Shown in pieces: positions 40,136 to 50,000 of a stretch of 64,000 bases of DNA (position 1 is the first letter of the stretch; each line of letters begins with the position of its first letter). The translations under genes were made by a program, and so were the position numbers. Origin of the DNA: Pseudomonas parakoreensis (GTDB taxonomy: Bacteria > Pseudomonadota > Gammaproteobacteria > Pseudomonadales > Pseudomonadaceae); assembly GCF_021602155.1 (NCBI RefSeq), contig NZ_BQHY01000005.1, positions 124,001 to 188,000 on the forward strand. The letters are read 5' to 3'. Under the pieces are notes generated by a model. It was not told where the DNA came from, did no database searches, and worked only from the letters and a program-made list of their open reading frames with translations.

Positions 40136-43100
40136 ATGGTTCAGGAATATGATGGCGAAACTGGTCCAGCCAGCGCTGTAATTATCACGCCTGCAAATAA
40201 TGGAACTATCCCTCCTGTTCCGATTTCCGTCACGGGCACCACAAGCCTTCCGATGAATATAGTATTGCACTTGTACCGGGGGCAAGAATCGGTTCAGATA
40301 AGTAGCGGAATAATCAACGGGAATACATGGTCCCGCATCCTGAATGCTCATCCCCCTGGTAGTTATCACCTGGAAGCGATTCAGGCTTCGACATCAAGAG
40401 TGTCGTTCACTATCGAAGTTACTACACCAATTATTAATGAGCCTTCCGGTGACGTAACGTCACCCCAATTCACAGTGCAGGGTAGTGGTGGTTTATTTAA
40501 TGATGGTGTAATCACTCTCTATAATGCTGCGGATGATGCCTCGCTGGGTAACGCCACTATTCGGGTCGGTGGCAGTTGGACGGCTAATATCAGTCTGCCT
40601 GTTGAAACACAGCCACTGACTTATTATGCCATTCAGAAAGTCGGCACATACTCATCCTCTAGATCCAATTTGATGACTGTGGTTTTGAAAGTGGCTCCGG
40701 TCATCGATTCCCCGTCACCAGGAGCAGTGGTACGCGCCAGTGCTCAACTATTGATTACCGGACGGGGTACGCCGGGAAAAACAATTGACGTGATGAAACC
40801 CGGCGGTGTTTTACATGCAACGGCACTTGTTAAATCCAACCGCACATGGGAGGCCCCGTTCAACCAGGATAATTATCCTAACGGTGGTCTGGTCGAAATG
40901 CAGGCTGGTCACCGCGGGCTGAATGACTGGACTGCAACGCAATATTTCACCTTGCTTCTGCGGCCGACAATCACGACGCCATCCGAATCAGCAGTGACCG
41001 ATCCGAGAGGTCCGATAGCGGGGGGGAGGGCTGTTTCAGGTGCCGTTGTCGAAGTCCTAAAGGATTTGGAACATTCATTCAAGATTGGCCAGGGCACAGC
41101 AGAAAGCAACGGACAATGGCAGGTCACTGCGTTCACTCAAGACATGCCGCCGGGCAGCTTTACGATTGTTGCGCGGCAGACGCTGTCAGGCGTCACTTCC
41201 GATGTAAGTTCGCCGCGCTCGTTCAAAATCCGCCCCCCTGCACTGACCTCCGTCAGCGTCACCTATCCAACCCTCACCACCATCGAGTTTTCCGGCGCAG
41301 GTTTTACCGGCGCCACGGTTGAGATCACCATCGTCAACGGCCCGGAAGAGGCGACACCGCCACCTGTCGTAGTCGTGACCGCAGGCAGTTGGAGAACGAC
41401 CTCACAGAAATGGCCCTTCGGCGTTTACAATTTGAAGGTCGTGCAGAAAGTTTCCGATAACGCCGGAGGCTGGATTCCCTCCCACGAGTACCTGTTCAGG
41501 ACTTCATCAGAGTTGCCGGCGCCCACGGAGGTGACTCACACCGTTTCCAATTACACCCCGACCTTCACCGGAAAGGGCTTTATCAACGCTTCGGTCGAGG
41601 TTACCGACAAGGCCGATGGCAGTGCGGTTGCTCCGGCAACCACCGTCACGGCGCAAGGCTGGTTGACCCGGGCTACTCAGGCTTGGGCGCCCGGTTCGAC
41701 GCGCACGGTGAAAGTCGTGCAAAAACTGGGTGATGCGGTGTCGCCTGCGGTGGAGCGGATCATCAATATCGACCGTTTTCCGGCGCCGACTGAGCTGGCT
41801 TGTACGGTGGTCGATTACACGCCGGTCCTGACTGGCAAGGGGGTCAGTGGCGCGACGGTGCACGTGACGGACAAGGTAACCGGCGCGCCGATTGCACCGC
41901 CTGCACCGGTCACGGCGCAGGGTTGGTCGGCCCGGGCCTATGCAGGCTGGGAGCCGAACATCACCAAAGTTGTGTTGTTGGTGCAGAAGGACGGTGCGCT
42001 CGTTTCCGACCCGGTGGAAATGACAATCACCGTGCCGCTACTGGCCCCCGTCATCACTGATGTCGAGGACGATGGACTGTCACCGAAAATCTCCGGCACC
42101 TGCTGGCCCGGCGCGACGCTGAGCCTGAAATACAGCGACAGCGCGAACGAGCACCGGCCGGTCGGCACCAGCGGCACATGGACCTTCAAGCGCGACGCCG
42201 GCTTCGCTCCGGACAGGGAGCACAGGGTGACCGTGATCCAGAGCGTTGCCGGGCGCCCATCGCCGCCCGCTTCGCAAGCGTTTTCAGTCAGCCCGGAGCA
42301 GTTGGTGATCACCGAGCCGACTGAAAACACAGACACCCACTACGACATGACCGTGCGCGGAGTCAACGGCTACAACGGTGCGACGTTGCAACTGCGGGAT
42401 GCGCAATTCGGACGGAACCTGGGTGAACCGAAACGGCTGACCAATCATAACTCTTGGTTCGTCGAACTGAAAAAACTCGAGTTTCGCAAATACCAGATCG
42501 AAGCCGTGCAAACCATTGCTGGCAGACCTTCTTTGCCCAGTGCCGTGCGCAGCTATTTTGTCGTGCTGGTGCCGCCGGTCATCAGGGTGCCGGCGCCGAA
42601 TCAATCGCTGGCCCGGACCTCGACGCTTTCGGGCACCGCCGAACCCTTTGGTCAAGTGACGATCTGGCGTGAAAATCCCAGTGAAATCCTGCTCGATAAA
42701 GTCCCGGTCAACTTTGTGGGCGAATGGCGTGCCGAGGTAACGTTGCCGGTCGGCAACTACACCGTAAAGGGCCGGCAATTCTTCGAGACCCACGCGTCCA
42801 GGGAAAGTCCTCCGCGCACTTACAAAGTGGTGCCTGCCGCCCCGGTGATCGAAAGCCCCGGACGCGGCGTGCACATCGGTCGTCAGGTCGTGGTGTCCGG
42901 CTTTGGCTATCCGGGCGACACCGTGCTTGTGACGTTGACAGGCAGCAGGGGCACGACGCGCGCAAGCGCCCCGGTGCTTGAGGACCGTACCTGGTCACTG
43001 ACGCTGGAAACAGGGCAGTCCGTCGGCCCTGCGAATCTGGTGGCGGTGGCTTCGCGTGATGATTTCGACTCTGCCGCCTCGGCTGCACTTCCAGTGGTAC

Positions 43101-43417
43101 TGGGCACCTATTTGCCAGCTATCGATGAGCCGGCACCGGGATTCCGGGTAGAAAATCCGCTGCGTTTCGTCGGCAAGGGACGCACGGGTGTCGGGCGCGT
43201 GGTGCCCTGGTTCAACCCTGACACCGTGCTGAGCGCAGGCATTGCCGTCACTGCTCAAGGCTGGAGCGGCGAGGCAACGCAGCCCCTGCTGCCAGGCGGC
43301 CAGTGGTGTCGATTCCAGCAGACCATCACTGACGCTGCGGATGGCTCGACCGTATCCGACTGGGTTGAAAGCGAGCGTTTCGAGATCACGTCGATTGCTC
43401 CGGGAGCCCGACCATGA
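40136..43417 (+). CDS. Large Ig-like tandem-domain protein, Tc-associated
   Basis: This 1093-residue protein is built of about twelve beta-sandwich units of 80-95 residues, most opening with a phrase like PVIDSPSPGAVV, APVITDVEDDG or PVIESPGRGVHI and containing VxGxGxPGxxV. Two neighbouring units (residues about 460-546 and 547-633) are clear duplicates (PAPTE, YTPxxTGKG, VTAQGW). No signal peptide is visible. ATG 40136 has GGAGGGAG 5 bases upstream. The first third is AT-rich and the rest GC-rich. Its stop overlaps the start of the TcA N-half gene (ATGA), so the two are coupled. Likely role: adhesion or receptor-binding partner of the Tc toxin (inference). Confidence 0.8.
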   Translation: MVQEYDGETGPASAVIITPANNGTIPPVPISVTGTTSLPMNIVLHLYRGQESVQISSGIINGNTWSRILNAHPPGSYHLEAIQASTSRVSFTIEVTTPIINEPSGDVTSPQFTVQGSGGLFNDGVITLYNAADDASLGNATIRVGGSWTANISLPVETQPLTYYAIQKVGTYSSSRSNLMTVVLKVAPVIDSPSPGAVVRASAQLLITGRGTPGKTIDVMKPGGVLHATALVKSNRTWEAPFNQDNYPNGGLVEMQAGHRGLNDWTATQYFTLLLRPTITTPSESAVTDPRGPIAGGRAVSGAVVEVLKDLEHSFKIGQGTAESNGQWQVTAFTQDMPPGSFTIVARQTLSGVTSDVSSPRSFKIRPPALTSVSVTYPTLTTIEFSGAGFTGATVEITIVNGPEEATPPPVVVVTAGSWRTTSQKWPFGVYNLKVVQKVSDNAGGWIPSHEYLFRTSSELPAPTEVTHTVSNYTPTFTGKGFINASVEVTDKADGSAVAPATTVTAQGWLTRATQAWAPGSTRTVKVVQKLGDAVSPAVERIINIDRFPAPTELACTVVDYTPVLTGKGVSGATVHVTDKVTGAPIAPPAPVTAQGWSARAYAGWEPNITKVVLLVQKDGALVSDPVEMTITVPLLAPVITDVEDDGLSPKISGTCWPGATLSLKYSDSANEHRPVGTSGTWTFKRDAGFAPDREHRVTVIQSVAGRPSPPASQAFSVSPEQLVITEPTENTDTHYDMTVRGVNGYNGATLQLRDAQFGRNLGEPKRLTNHNSWFVELKKLEFRKYQIEAVQTIAGRPSLPSAVRSYFVVLVPPVIRVPAPNQSLARTSTLSGTAEPFGQVTIWRENPSEILLDKVPVNFVGEWRAEVTLPVGNYTVKGRQFFETHASRESPPRTYKVVPAAPVIESPGRGVHIGRQVVVSGFGYPGDTVLVTLTGSRGTTRASAPVLEDRTWSLTLETGQSVGPANLVAVASRDDFDSAASAALPVVLGTYLPAIDEPAPGFRVENPLRFVGKGRTGVGRVVPWFNPDTVLSAGIAVTAQGWSGEATQPLLPGGQWCRFQQTITDAADGSTVSDWVESERFEITSIAPGARP

Positions 43418-46400
43418 CCGAGCCTTTGATCCGCCCGGTGCAGCAGTGGCTGAGACAGGTATTCAGTGACGAACAGCGCGAAACCTACGCCGATTTTTGT
43501 GATCACCTGGAAAACGGTGGTTCGGTTTTTCCGCTGGTCGAACAAGGCGTTCAGGGGCTGGTCAGGCATTACCGGTTGAGCCCCGACGATGCGCAGACCT
43601 TTTTACGCAGGGCCAACAGCCTGGCGGTGTTTGTCCGGCGCCAGTTCATTGAACATTCGTTGAGCGGTTCGAACGCCCGGGTCACCCGCCCCGGGAGCGG
43701 TCTGTTGTCGAGGGTCGATGGGCCAAGCTACGAGCAGCTGTTCTCGCCAGATTTCGATGCCATGTGCCCGCCGCAGGCACTGGAGTCAATCGTCTCCCCG
43801 GTGGCCTACCTGATTGAGCTGTTGCGCTGGATCGAAGAGAAAATACTCCCCATGGGCAGCGCCGATAAGCTCGATTTGCATGAGCGTCGGCAGGATCTGA
43901 AGAGGCTGCGGGTTGACTTCAATGCCGTGCATCAGGCGGTGTCGGCGCTGGACATCATCGTCCCGGTACTCGAAACGTTCATCGAGGAAAACGATAACGC
44001 CACTGACCTCGAAGAGGCGTTGATCCAGACCCGTTATCCCAACGGTCTGCCGTACTACCAGCACTGGGTCACGCTTGATTTTGTCGCCCGGGAACATGGC
44101 TTGTCGGTGGGCAATATCGTCCAGATGGTGGATTTGGCCTATCCCTACTTCCTGCAGCCCGAGGCGTGGGACAACGATGCCGGTCGCGCCTTTACCCATG
44201 CGTCGCGGTTGGGGCCCTACCAGCGTGAACTGTTGACGGAGGCGCCCACTGACGAGGCAAACAAACTCGAATATTACCAACGCAACTTTGGTACGACCGT
44301 AGAAGATTGGCAGGACCTCAATCAGGTGAAGTTCTTTGGCCAGCAAACAGGGCTGGACACCCGTGATATCGAGTCGTTGCTGTCGATTCGCGAATTCGCC
44401 CCGACGCGTTCGGCCAACGTCACTGTGTATGAAAGTGAGCAACCGGGCGCTGACGAGAGCCAGCGATCCGGCTCGGTGTACCTCAATGCCGCGACCAGCC
44501 CGGCACTCGGCATTGTTTACAGTGAAGACAGCACAACTTTTCTGCATCGTTTTACACAAGACCCGGCCACCATTGACCGCTACGAACGAATGAATCGCAA
44601 GTTGCGTCTGGATCGATGGCTGGAACTGCCCAGCGAGCAGGTGGACGCGTTGTTGACGGCGGCGATCAGGGCAGAGACACGTCAGGCGCAACGGGCAGCC
44701 CCGTGGTGGATTTCCACCCATCAGGTGCAGGCCCTCGGCTTGTTTCAGTCGCTGCGTGAACGCTATGGCTGTTCGGCAGAGGACTTCGCGGTATTTCTCG
44801 ATGAAATCCCGATTTACGGCCGTGCCGATGCCCTGTCACTGTTCGATCGTACCTTCAACAGCCAAGGCAATTATCGTCAGCCCCTGGTGCTGGACGGCGA
44901 AGCATTTGCGACGCTGCCGGCACAGTCCGGGGCGGAGCTGACGATCAGCCAGTTGTGCAGCGGATTGGCTATCGATCTGCAGACATATGCCTACCTTGCG
45001 GTCGCGATCGAACGGGCACACGGGTTCAACGGCACGCTCAGGCGCACCCCGGCAGTCATTTCGAGTTTCTACCGATTGGTGAAGTTGCCACGGTTATTGG
45101 GCATTACCCCGGTCGAAGGGGTGTTGATGCTGACCCTGCTGGGTGGCGAGCGCTGGGTCGACGGGCTGGCAGGTGTACCGCGCCTGTACACACGACTCGA
45201 AAGCCAAACCCCACCGGACGTGCTCAATCTGATTGATGCCCTGCACGCCTGTGTATCCTGGTGCAGGGATCGCGAAATCCCTGTGCTGTGGACGTTGAAC
45301 CACGTGGCACCGCTGCAGGCGCTGGCGGTAGCCACGCAGGCTGAGCGTCGGTTGTTTGAGCAGATTCTCAACCTGCTGCCGGCGACGCTGTTCAACAATG
45401 CCGGGTTGTCGATGGCTGGCGTGCCCTCGCTGGAAGGGCTGGACTGGCTGCATTTGCTGACCGAGCTGGTCGACGACAGGGGGTTGATCATCGATCTGCA
45501 ATTACCCGAGGCCCAATACCTGAGCCTGGCCAGGGAAATCTTCGACCAGGCCATCAGGGAAGGGCTGGGCGAGAGCGAAGACGCCGTTCGGAGCGTTCTT
45601 GTCGAGCGCATGCTCGGCGTGCTGTTGCAGGCGCGGGAAGCGCAGGTCTCGGTCGTCAGGGAGTGTCTGGTGGCGTACACCGGCCTTGATATCGAACGCG
45701 GATTGCTGATGCTGACCTGGGCACAGTCCACCGTTTATCAATTGCTGTCTCAGGTCAGCGCGCGTGCCGATCGTGATGCGGCTGATGCGCTCAGGCGCGC
45801 TGCACGTGCTTCTGAACAACCCGACCCGCTGCTGAGCTTGTTGGCTGACGTGCGACGTCGCAGCGCCGTGACGAACCAGCTGGATCTGTCTGCGGTGTTG
45901 CTCGAAGACTTTCTGCAGTACGGCCATAAGGCCTGGATGGCTCAGAACGATCGACATCTGCTGTCTATCCGTACCCTGTATTACCTGAGCACACTGGGTC
46001 GGGCCTTCGAGCTGAGCGCGCAACCGGCCGGCAAACTGCTCGATTACCTGCGTCAGGTCAATGCATTGCCCAGCCCTCTGACAGGCGACGCGTTGCGCCT
46101 GGCACAGGAAGCGGCCGCGTTGCGACTGGCGGCGTTTTTCGACTGGAGCGTGCAGGAGGTGCGTGAGTGTGTCAGCCGTATCGACCCGACGTTGAACATT
46201 CTCAAGACACTGCCCCAGCTCGATTTGCTGATGCGCATCCGCGTCTTGGCCCGGGACAGCGGCATGGACGCCCTGACGATTTTCCTCGTGGGCAGTCTGC
46301 CGGAAGACGTCAACAAGGATGCGTACCGGTTCGCCGCCGAGCGTGCGCTGCTCAGCCTTTCAGACAGCCGCGAGTCGGTGGTGACCTTCGCCGATGAGGT

Positions 46401-47037
46401 GACGCAACCGCTGGTCACCATGACTTGTGTGGTGGACAAGACTGAGGCGGTGGCCGGCAAGGACGACGAGAAAGTGATGTTTACCGTGACGCTGCGCGAT
46501 GCCGACAAGCGGCCACTGAGTGGCGTCAATGTGTACTGGCAAGTGAGCCTCGGCACGATTGTGCCCAAGGCCACTGAAGTCGATGGAACGGTAACGGTCG
46601 AGTATCTGCCGGGCAAGGTCATGGGGCAGGAAACGCCGCTGTTCTGGCTTGACCTGATCGACGCGCAACAGGCCCCGACCATCAACATCGCCGATGACCC
46701 CGATACGCTTTTCTTCCCGGCACCATTAACGTCTCTGGTGCCGTTGGAGCCGGTTCCTGCGGGGCAGGAAATCGCGTTGTACGCCACGCTGCGCGACAAC
46801 TATCGAAACCCCGGACGCAATCGTCTGGTGCGCTGGTTTGCCAGACCGGCCAGCGGCAGCAGCGGCACGGCGGTGATCCGTCCCGAACAGAATTATGCCG
46901 ATGCCGAGGGGGTTACACGGGTGTACGTGTCGAGTCCGTCCGGTGGCACGTTCATTTTCAGCGTGCGCTGCGAAGCCAATAACCACCAAATAGATTTTGA
47001 CCCGGTCACTTTCACCGAAGCCCCGATTCTCCAATGA
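43414..47037 (+). CDS. tcaA: Tc toxin A subunit, N-terminal half (TcaA-like, VRP1 domain)
   Basis: This 1207-residue protein has a VRP1/SpvA-type segment: YEQLFSPDFDAMCPPQALES, followed by SPVAYLIELLRWIEE and LDLHERRQDLKRLRVDFNAV (residues about 107-180). A long alpha-helical shell region follows. The last 200 residues are Ig-like (KVMFTVTLRDADKRPLSGVN, LYATLRDNYRNPGRNRLVRW), where receptor-binding domains lie in single-chain Tc A proteins. Its length plus that of the next protein (1207 + 1351) equals a complete Tc A subunit, so the two together form the injection needle, as TcaA/TcaB do in Photorhabdus. The gene starts inside the stop of the upstream Ig gene and is followed after 46 bp by the C-half gene. 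Confidence 0.9.
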   Translation: MTEPLIRPVQQWLRQVFSDEQRETYADFCDHLENGGSVFPLVEQGVQGLVRHYRLSPDDAQTFLRRANSLAVFVRRQFIEHSLSGSNARVTRPGSGLLSRVDGPSYEQLFSPDFDAMCPPQALESIVSPVAYLIELLRWIEEKILPMGSADKLDLHERRQDLKRLRVDFNAVHQAVSALDIIVPVLETFIEENDNATDLEEALIQTRYPNGLPYYQHWVTLDFVAREHGLSVGNIVQMVDLAYPYFLQPEAWDNDAGRAFTHASRLGPYQRELLTEAPTDEANKLEYYQRNFGTTVEDWQDLNQVKFFGQQTGLDTRDIESLLSIREFAPTRSANVTVYESEQPGADESQRSGSVYLNAATSPALGIVYSEDSTTFLHRFTQDPATIDRYERMNRKLRLDRWLELPSEQVDALLTAAIRAETRQAQRAAPWWISTHQVQALGLFQSLRERYGCSAEDFAVFLDEIPIYGRADALSLFDRTFNSQGNYRQPLVLDGEAFATLPAQSGAELTISQLCSGLAIDLQTYAYLAVAIERAHGFNGTLRRTPAVISSFYRLVKLPRLLGITPVEGVLMLTLLGGERWVDGLAGVPRLYTRLESQTPPDVLNLIDALHACVSWCRDREIPVLWTLNHVAPLQALAVATQAERRLFEQILNLLPATLFNNAGLSMAGVPSLEGLDWLHLLTELVDDRGLIIDLQLPEAQYLSLAREIFDQAIREGLGESEDAVRSVLVERMLGVLLQAREAQVSVVRECLVAYTGLDIERGLLMLTWAQSTVYQLLSQVSARADRDAADALRRAARASEQPDPLLSLLADVRRRSAVTNQLDLSAVLLEDFLQYGHKAWMAQNDRHLLSIRTLYYLSTLGRAFELSAQPAGKLLDYLRQVNALPSPLTGDALRLAQEAAALRLAAFFDWSVQEVRECVSRIDPTLNILKTLPQLDLLMRIRVLARDSGMDALTIFLVGSLPEDVNKDAYRFAAERALLSLSDSRESVVTFADEVTQPLVTMTCVVDKTEAVAGKDDEKVMFTVTLRDADKRPLSGVNVYWQVSLGTIVPKATEVDGTVTVEYLPGKVMGQETPLFWLDLIDAQQAPTINIADDPDTLFFPAPLTSLVPLEPVPAGQEIALYATLRDNYRNPGRNRLVRWFARPASGSSGTAVIRPEQNYADAEGVTRVYVSSPSGGTFIFSVRCEANNHQIDFDPVTFTEAPILQ

Positions 47038-47083
47038 CAGCGTTGGTTGACGCAGCGTTAACCCCACGACTCAGGACAAGACC

Positions 47084-50000
47084 ATGACCCAGCGCAAATT
47101 GTCTCCCTTGTTGGAAAAACGCCGCGCAGCATTGGTCGAGTACTGCATCGGTCAGGCTGCCAGAGAAAATTACTCTTTCGTGAAAACGCCGCAGGATCTG
47201 TTCGAGTTATTGCGCATGGATCCGCTGGACAACTACCCGGTGCAAAGTTCGTGGGTCGCCGAGGCGACCAGTTGCGCGCAGCAATTCATCCATGCGGCCT
47301 ATCGCAAGCTTGAGCCGGGTTACAAAGACACGGTTTTCCCGACAGAACACTTGAAACTCTGGGAGCTGTACAGCAATTACCCCGACTGGGCGGCGCTGAC
47401 GTTGATCGCATACTATCCGGAAAACTTCATCAATCCCTTTGTGCGGCAACGCAAGACCCGTCTGTTCAAGGCACTGGAAAATGACTTGAACCAAACGCGT
47501 CTGACCGACGATTCGGTGCGGCGTGCGTTGCAGGAATACCTCAAGGCATTCGAACAGACCTGCAATCTGGACGTCATCAGCGCCTGCCTGGAGGGCGATT
47601 CGGCAAGCCGTGCAACTTACTATTTCGTCGGTCGTCAGCGGGTGCAGCCGTTGCAGTATTACTGGCGCAAGGCCGACATCGACCTCACCACTGCCGGCAA
47701 TCCGGTCAACCCGGCGACATGGAATGAATGGCAACCCGTCGACATTCCGGTGGGCGGCCGGGTTCTGGATATACGGCCGCTGGTCTGGGCGGGACGCTTG
47801 TGTCTGGTGTGGGCCGAATGGTCTGATCAGGTAGGCGAAAAAGGGGTGAACGGCTATGTGCCCCCCAAGCTGGATATCAACCTGGCGTTCATGAGCCAGA
47901 ACGCGGAATGGTCCGCACCACTGAGCCTGTACAGCGCTGATCAGGGCAGCGATACCAGCGCGGATGCCCGGTTGCTGGCGATGACGTTGGCCGATGACCT
48001 GATTCACCCCAAGGGACGGCTGGGTGTATTGCTCACCAGCCCGGCGGGTCTGGAAGTACGCGCCACCCGCGATGTGCTCTTTCGTCCGCTGGCCGAAGAC
48101 AACGGCACTTGGCTCGATCATCTGGCCAATGAACGCTTCACCGATATTCTGACCTTGCAGCATTCGCTGACGCCGAAGAATCAGCCAGTGGTCGCGATCA
48201 AGAGTGAGACCTCGGGACCGCTGACGGGTTATTACGGGCTGCAGGCGGTGTTTTCGGAGAAGGGTACAGAGGATTTTCTCTGGGTCAGGGGGCTGTGTCG
48301 GGCGACGGGCGGAAACACCGGCGAGCGCGCCGAGTTCGAGTTGGCACTGAGCAATGGTGCAGAAGGCGACCCTGTACCTGTCAAGGCATCAGAATCGGTT
48401 GCAGGGGGGTGGGCCACCCAATGGATGGAACTCAAGCGCTTGAAAGGAGGATTCACCGGGCTGGTCGAGTTCTCCTTGAGCAACGCCGAACAAGGCAGCA
48501 GGCAATTTACAGTCTCGCTGACCAAAATCACCCGTTTCGTGCCGCCGACGCTGGAAAAAAATACGCTGGATGCCGCGCAGTTCATCGGCTTCAGGCAGCC
48601 TGGTGTGTTGTCCCGCACGCGCTTGAATTCGCTGTTCGGCCCGGAGCTGGTGCAGCGCAGCAATGTCTCCGTGGATGCCGTACTGGACTGGGACACCCAG
48701 TTCCTGACCGAACCACCTCCAGCTGCGGGACCGATCGATGAGCCGAACGGGGCGTTCGACGGGGCCAATGGTCTGTATTTCTGGGAGCTGTTTTTTCATC
48801 TGCCGCATCTGGTGGCGACCCGTTTGCGGGCTGAGGATCGCTATCTGGAAGCGCAGAACTGGCTGCATTATGTGTTCGATCCGCAAGCCGTTGAAACGTC
48901 GGTGGAGCCGAAGAAACCTCGTTTTTGGCGCTGCCGTCCTCTGTACAGCGAGGGAAAAGTCGGGCACGAAGCACAGATGCCCACCGATCCTGATGCGATC
49001 GCCTATGCCGCGCCACAGCACTATCAGATTCTGTTGTTCACCGAGTACGTGAGAAACCTGGTCGCTTGGGGCGACTGGTACTACCGTCAGCTCACCCGCG
49101 ATGCGCTGGTGGCGGCAAAACTGTGTTACGTACAAGCCGAGTTTCTGATGGGCAAGCCACCCTCTGTTCGCGCGGTGACTCGTTGGCAAGCGCAGACGGT
49201 AGACGACTTGTTGAGACAGAGCACGAACCGCCCCGCGCTCGAACAGTTCGAGCAGGAACTGCAGTTTTCTCCGGCAGACATTCCCCCGGCTGCCGAAGCG
49301 TCACCGTTGATGGGCCTGCTGGCGAACGAGCCGTTCAAACTGCCGATCAACGAACAGTTGCTTGATCTGTTCGACTGGCCGGGCCAGCGTCTGAACAACT
49401 TGCGCAACAACCTGACCCTGGATGGCAAACCACTGGACGTTGCGCTGTTCAGCCCGCCCACCGATCCTAAGCAATTGTTGCGCGATCTGGCCGCTGGCGG
49501 CGTTGGCCTGCCGCGACCGATGGGCGGACGTCTGGTGGTGGGCGCCTTCCGCTGGCGGGTCACCTATGAGGCGGCATTGCGCGCCGTGCAGACCTTGCAG
49601 GAGTACGGCAGCCAGGTTTTGCGCCTGCTGGAACAGCGCGATCGGGCCGAGCAGGAAGAACTGCAGCAAGAGCATCTCAAGGAACTGGGCGATTACACCC
49701 GCGCGGTTCAAGAACAATCCATTGCTCAGCTTGAAGCGGGGCTCACGGCCCTGAGCGAGAGTCAGACCATGGCCAGGCAGCGGGCCGAACGATACGACGC
49801 CTGGTACGACGAACACATCAGCGATGCCGAATACCAGGTCATGGAAAAGCTGCAGGCCGTCAAATGGATGAATGCAGGGACGCACGCGATCAAGACCGGA
49901 GGCGCAGTCGTGGGGGCCCTGCCGAATATTTTCGGCGTGGCCAACGGTGGTCATCGTCCAGAAAAAATCGCCGATGCCGTGGTCTATGGTCTGGAGCTCG

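Noticed and set aside
46990-47084. Frameshift or stop separating a single Tc A gene
   Set aside because: A 46-bp gap, a separate ATG with AGGA upstream, and known TcaA/TcaB-type split subunits point to two natural genes.
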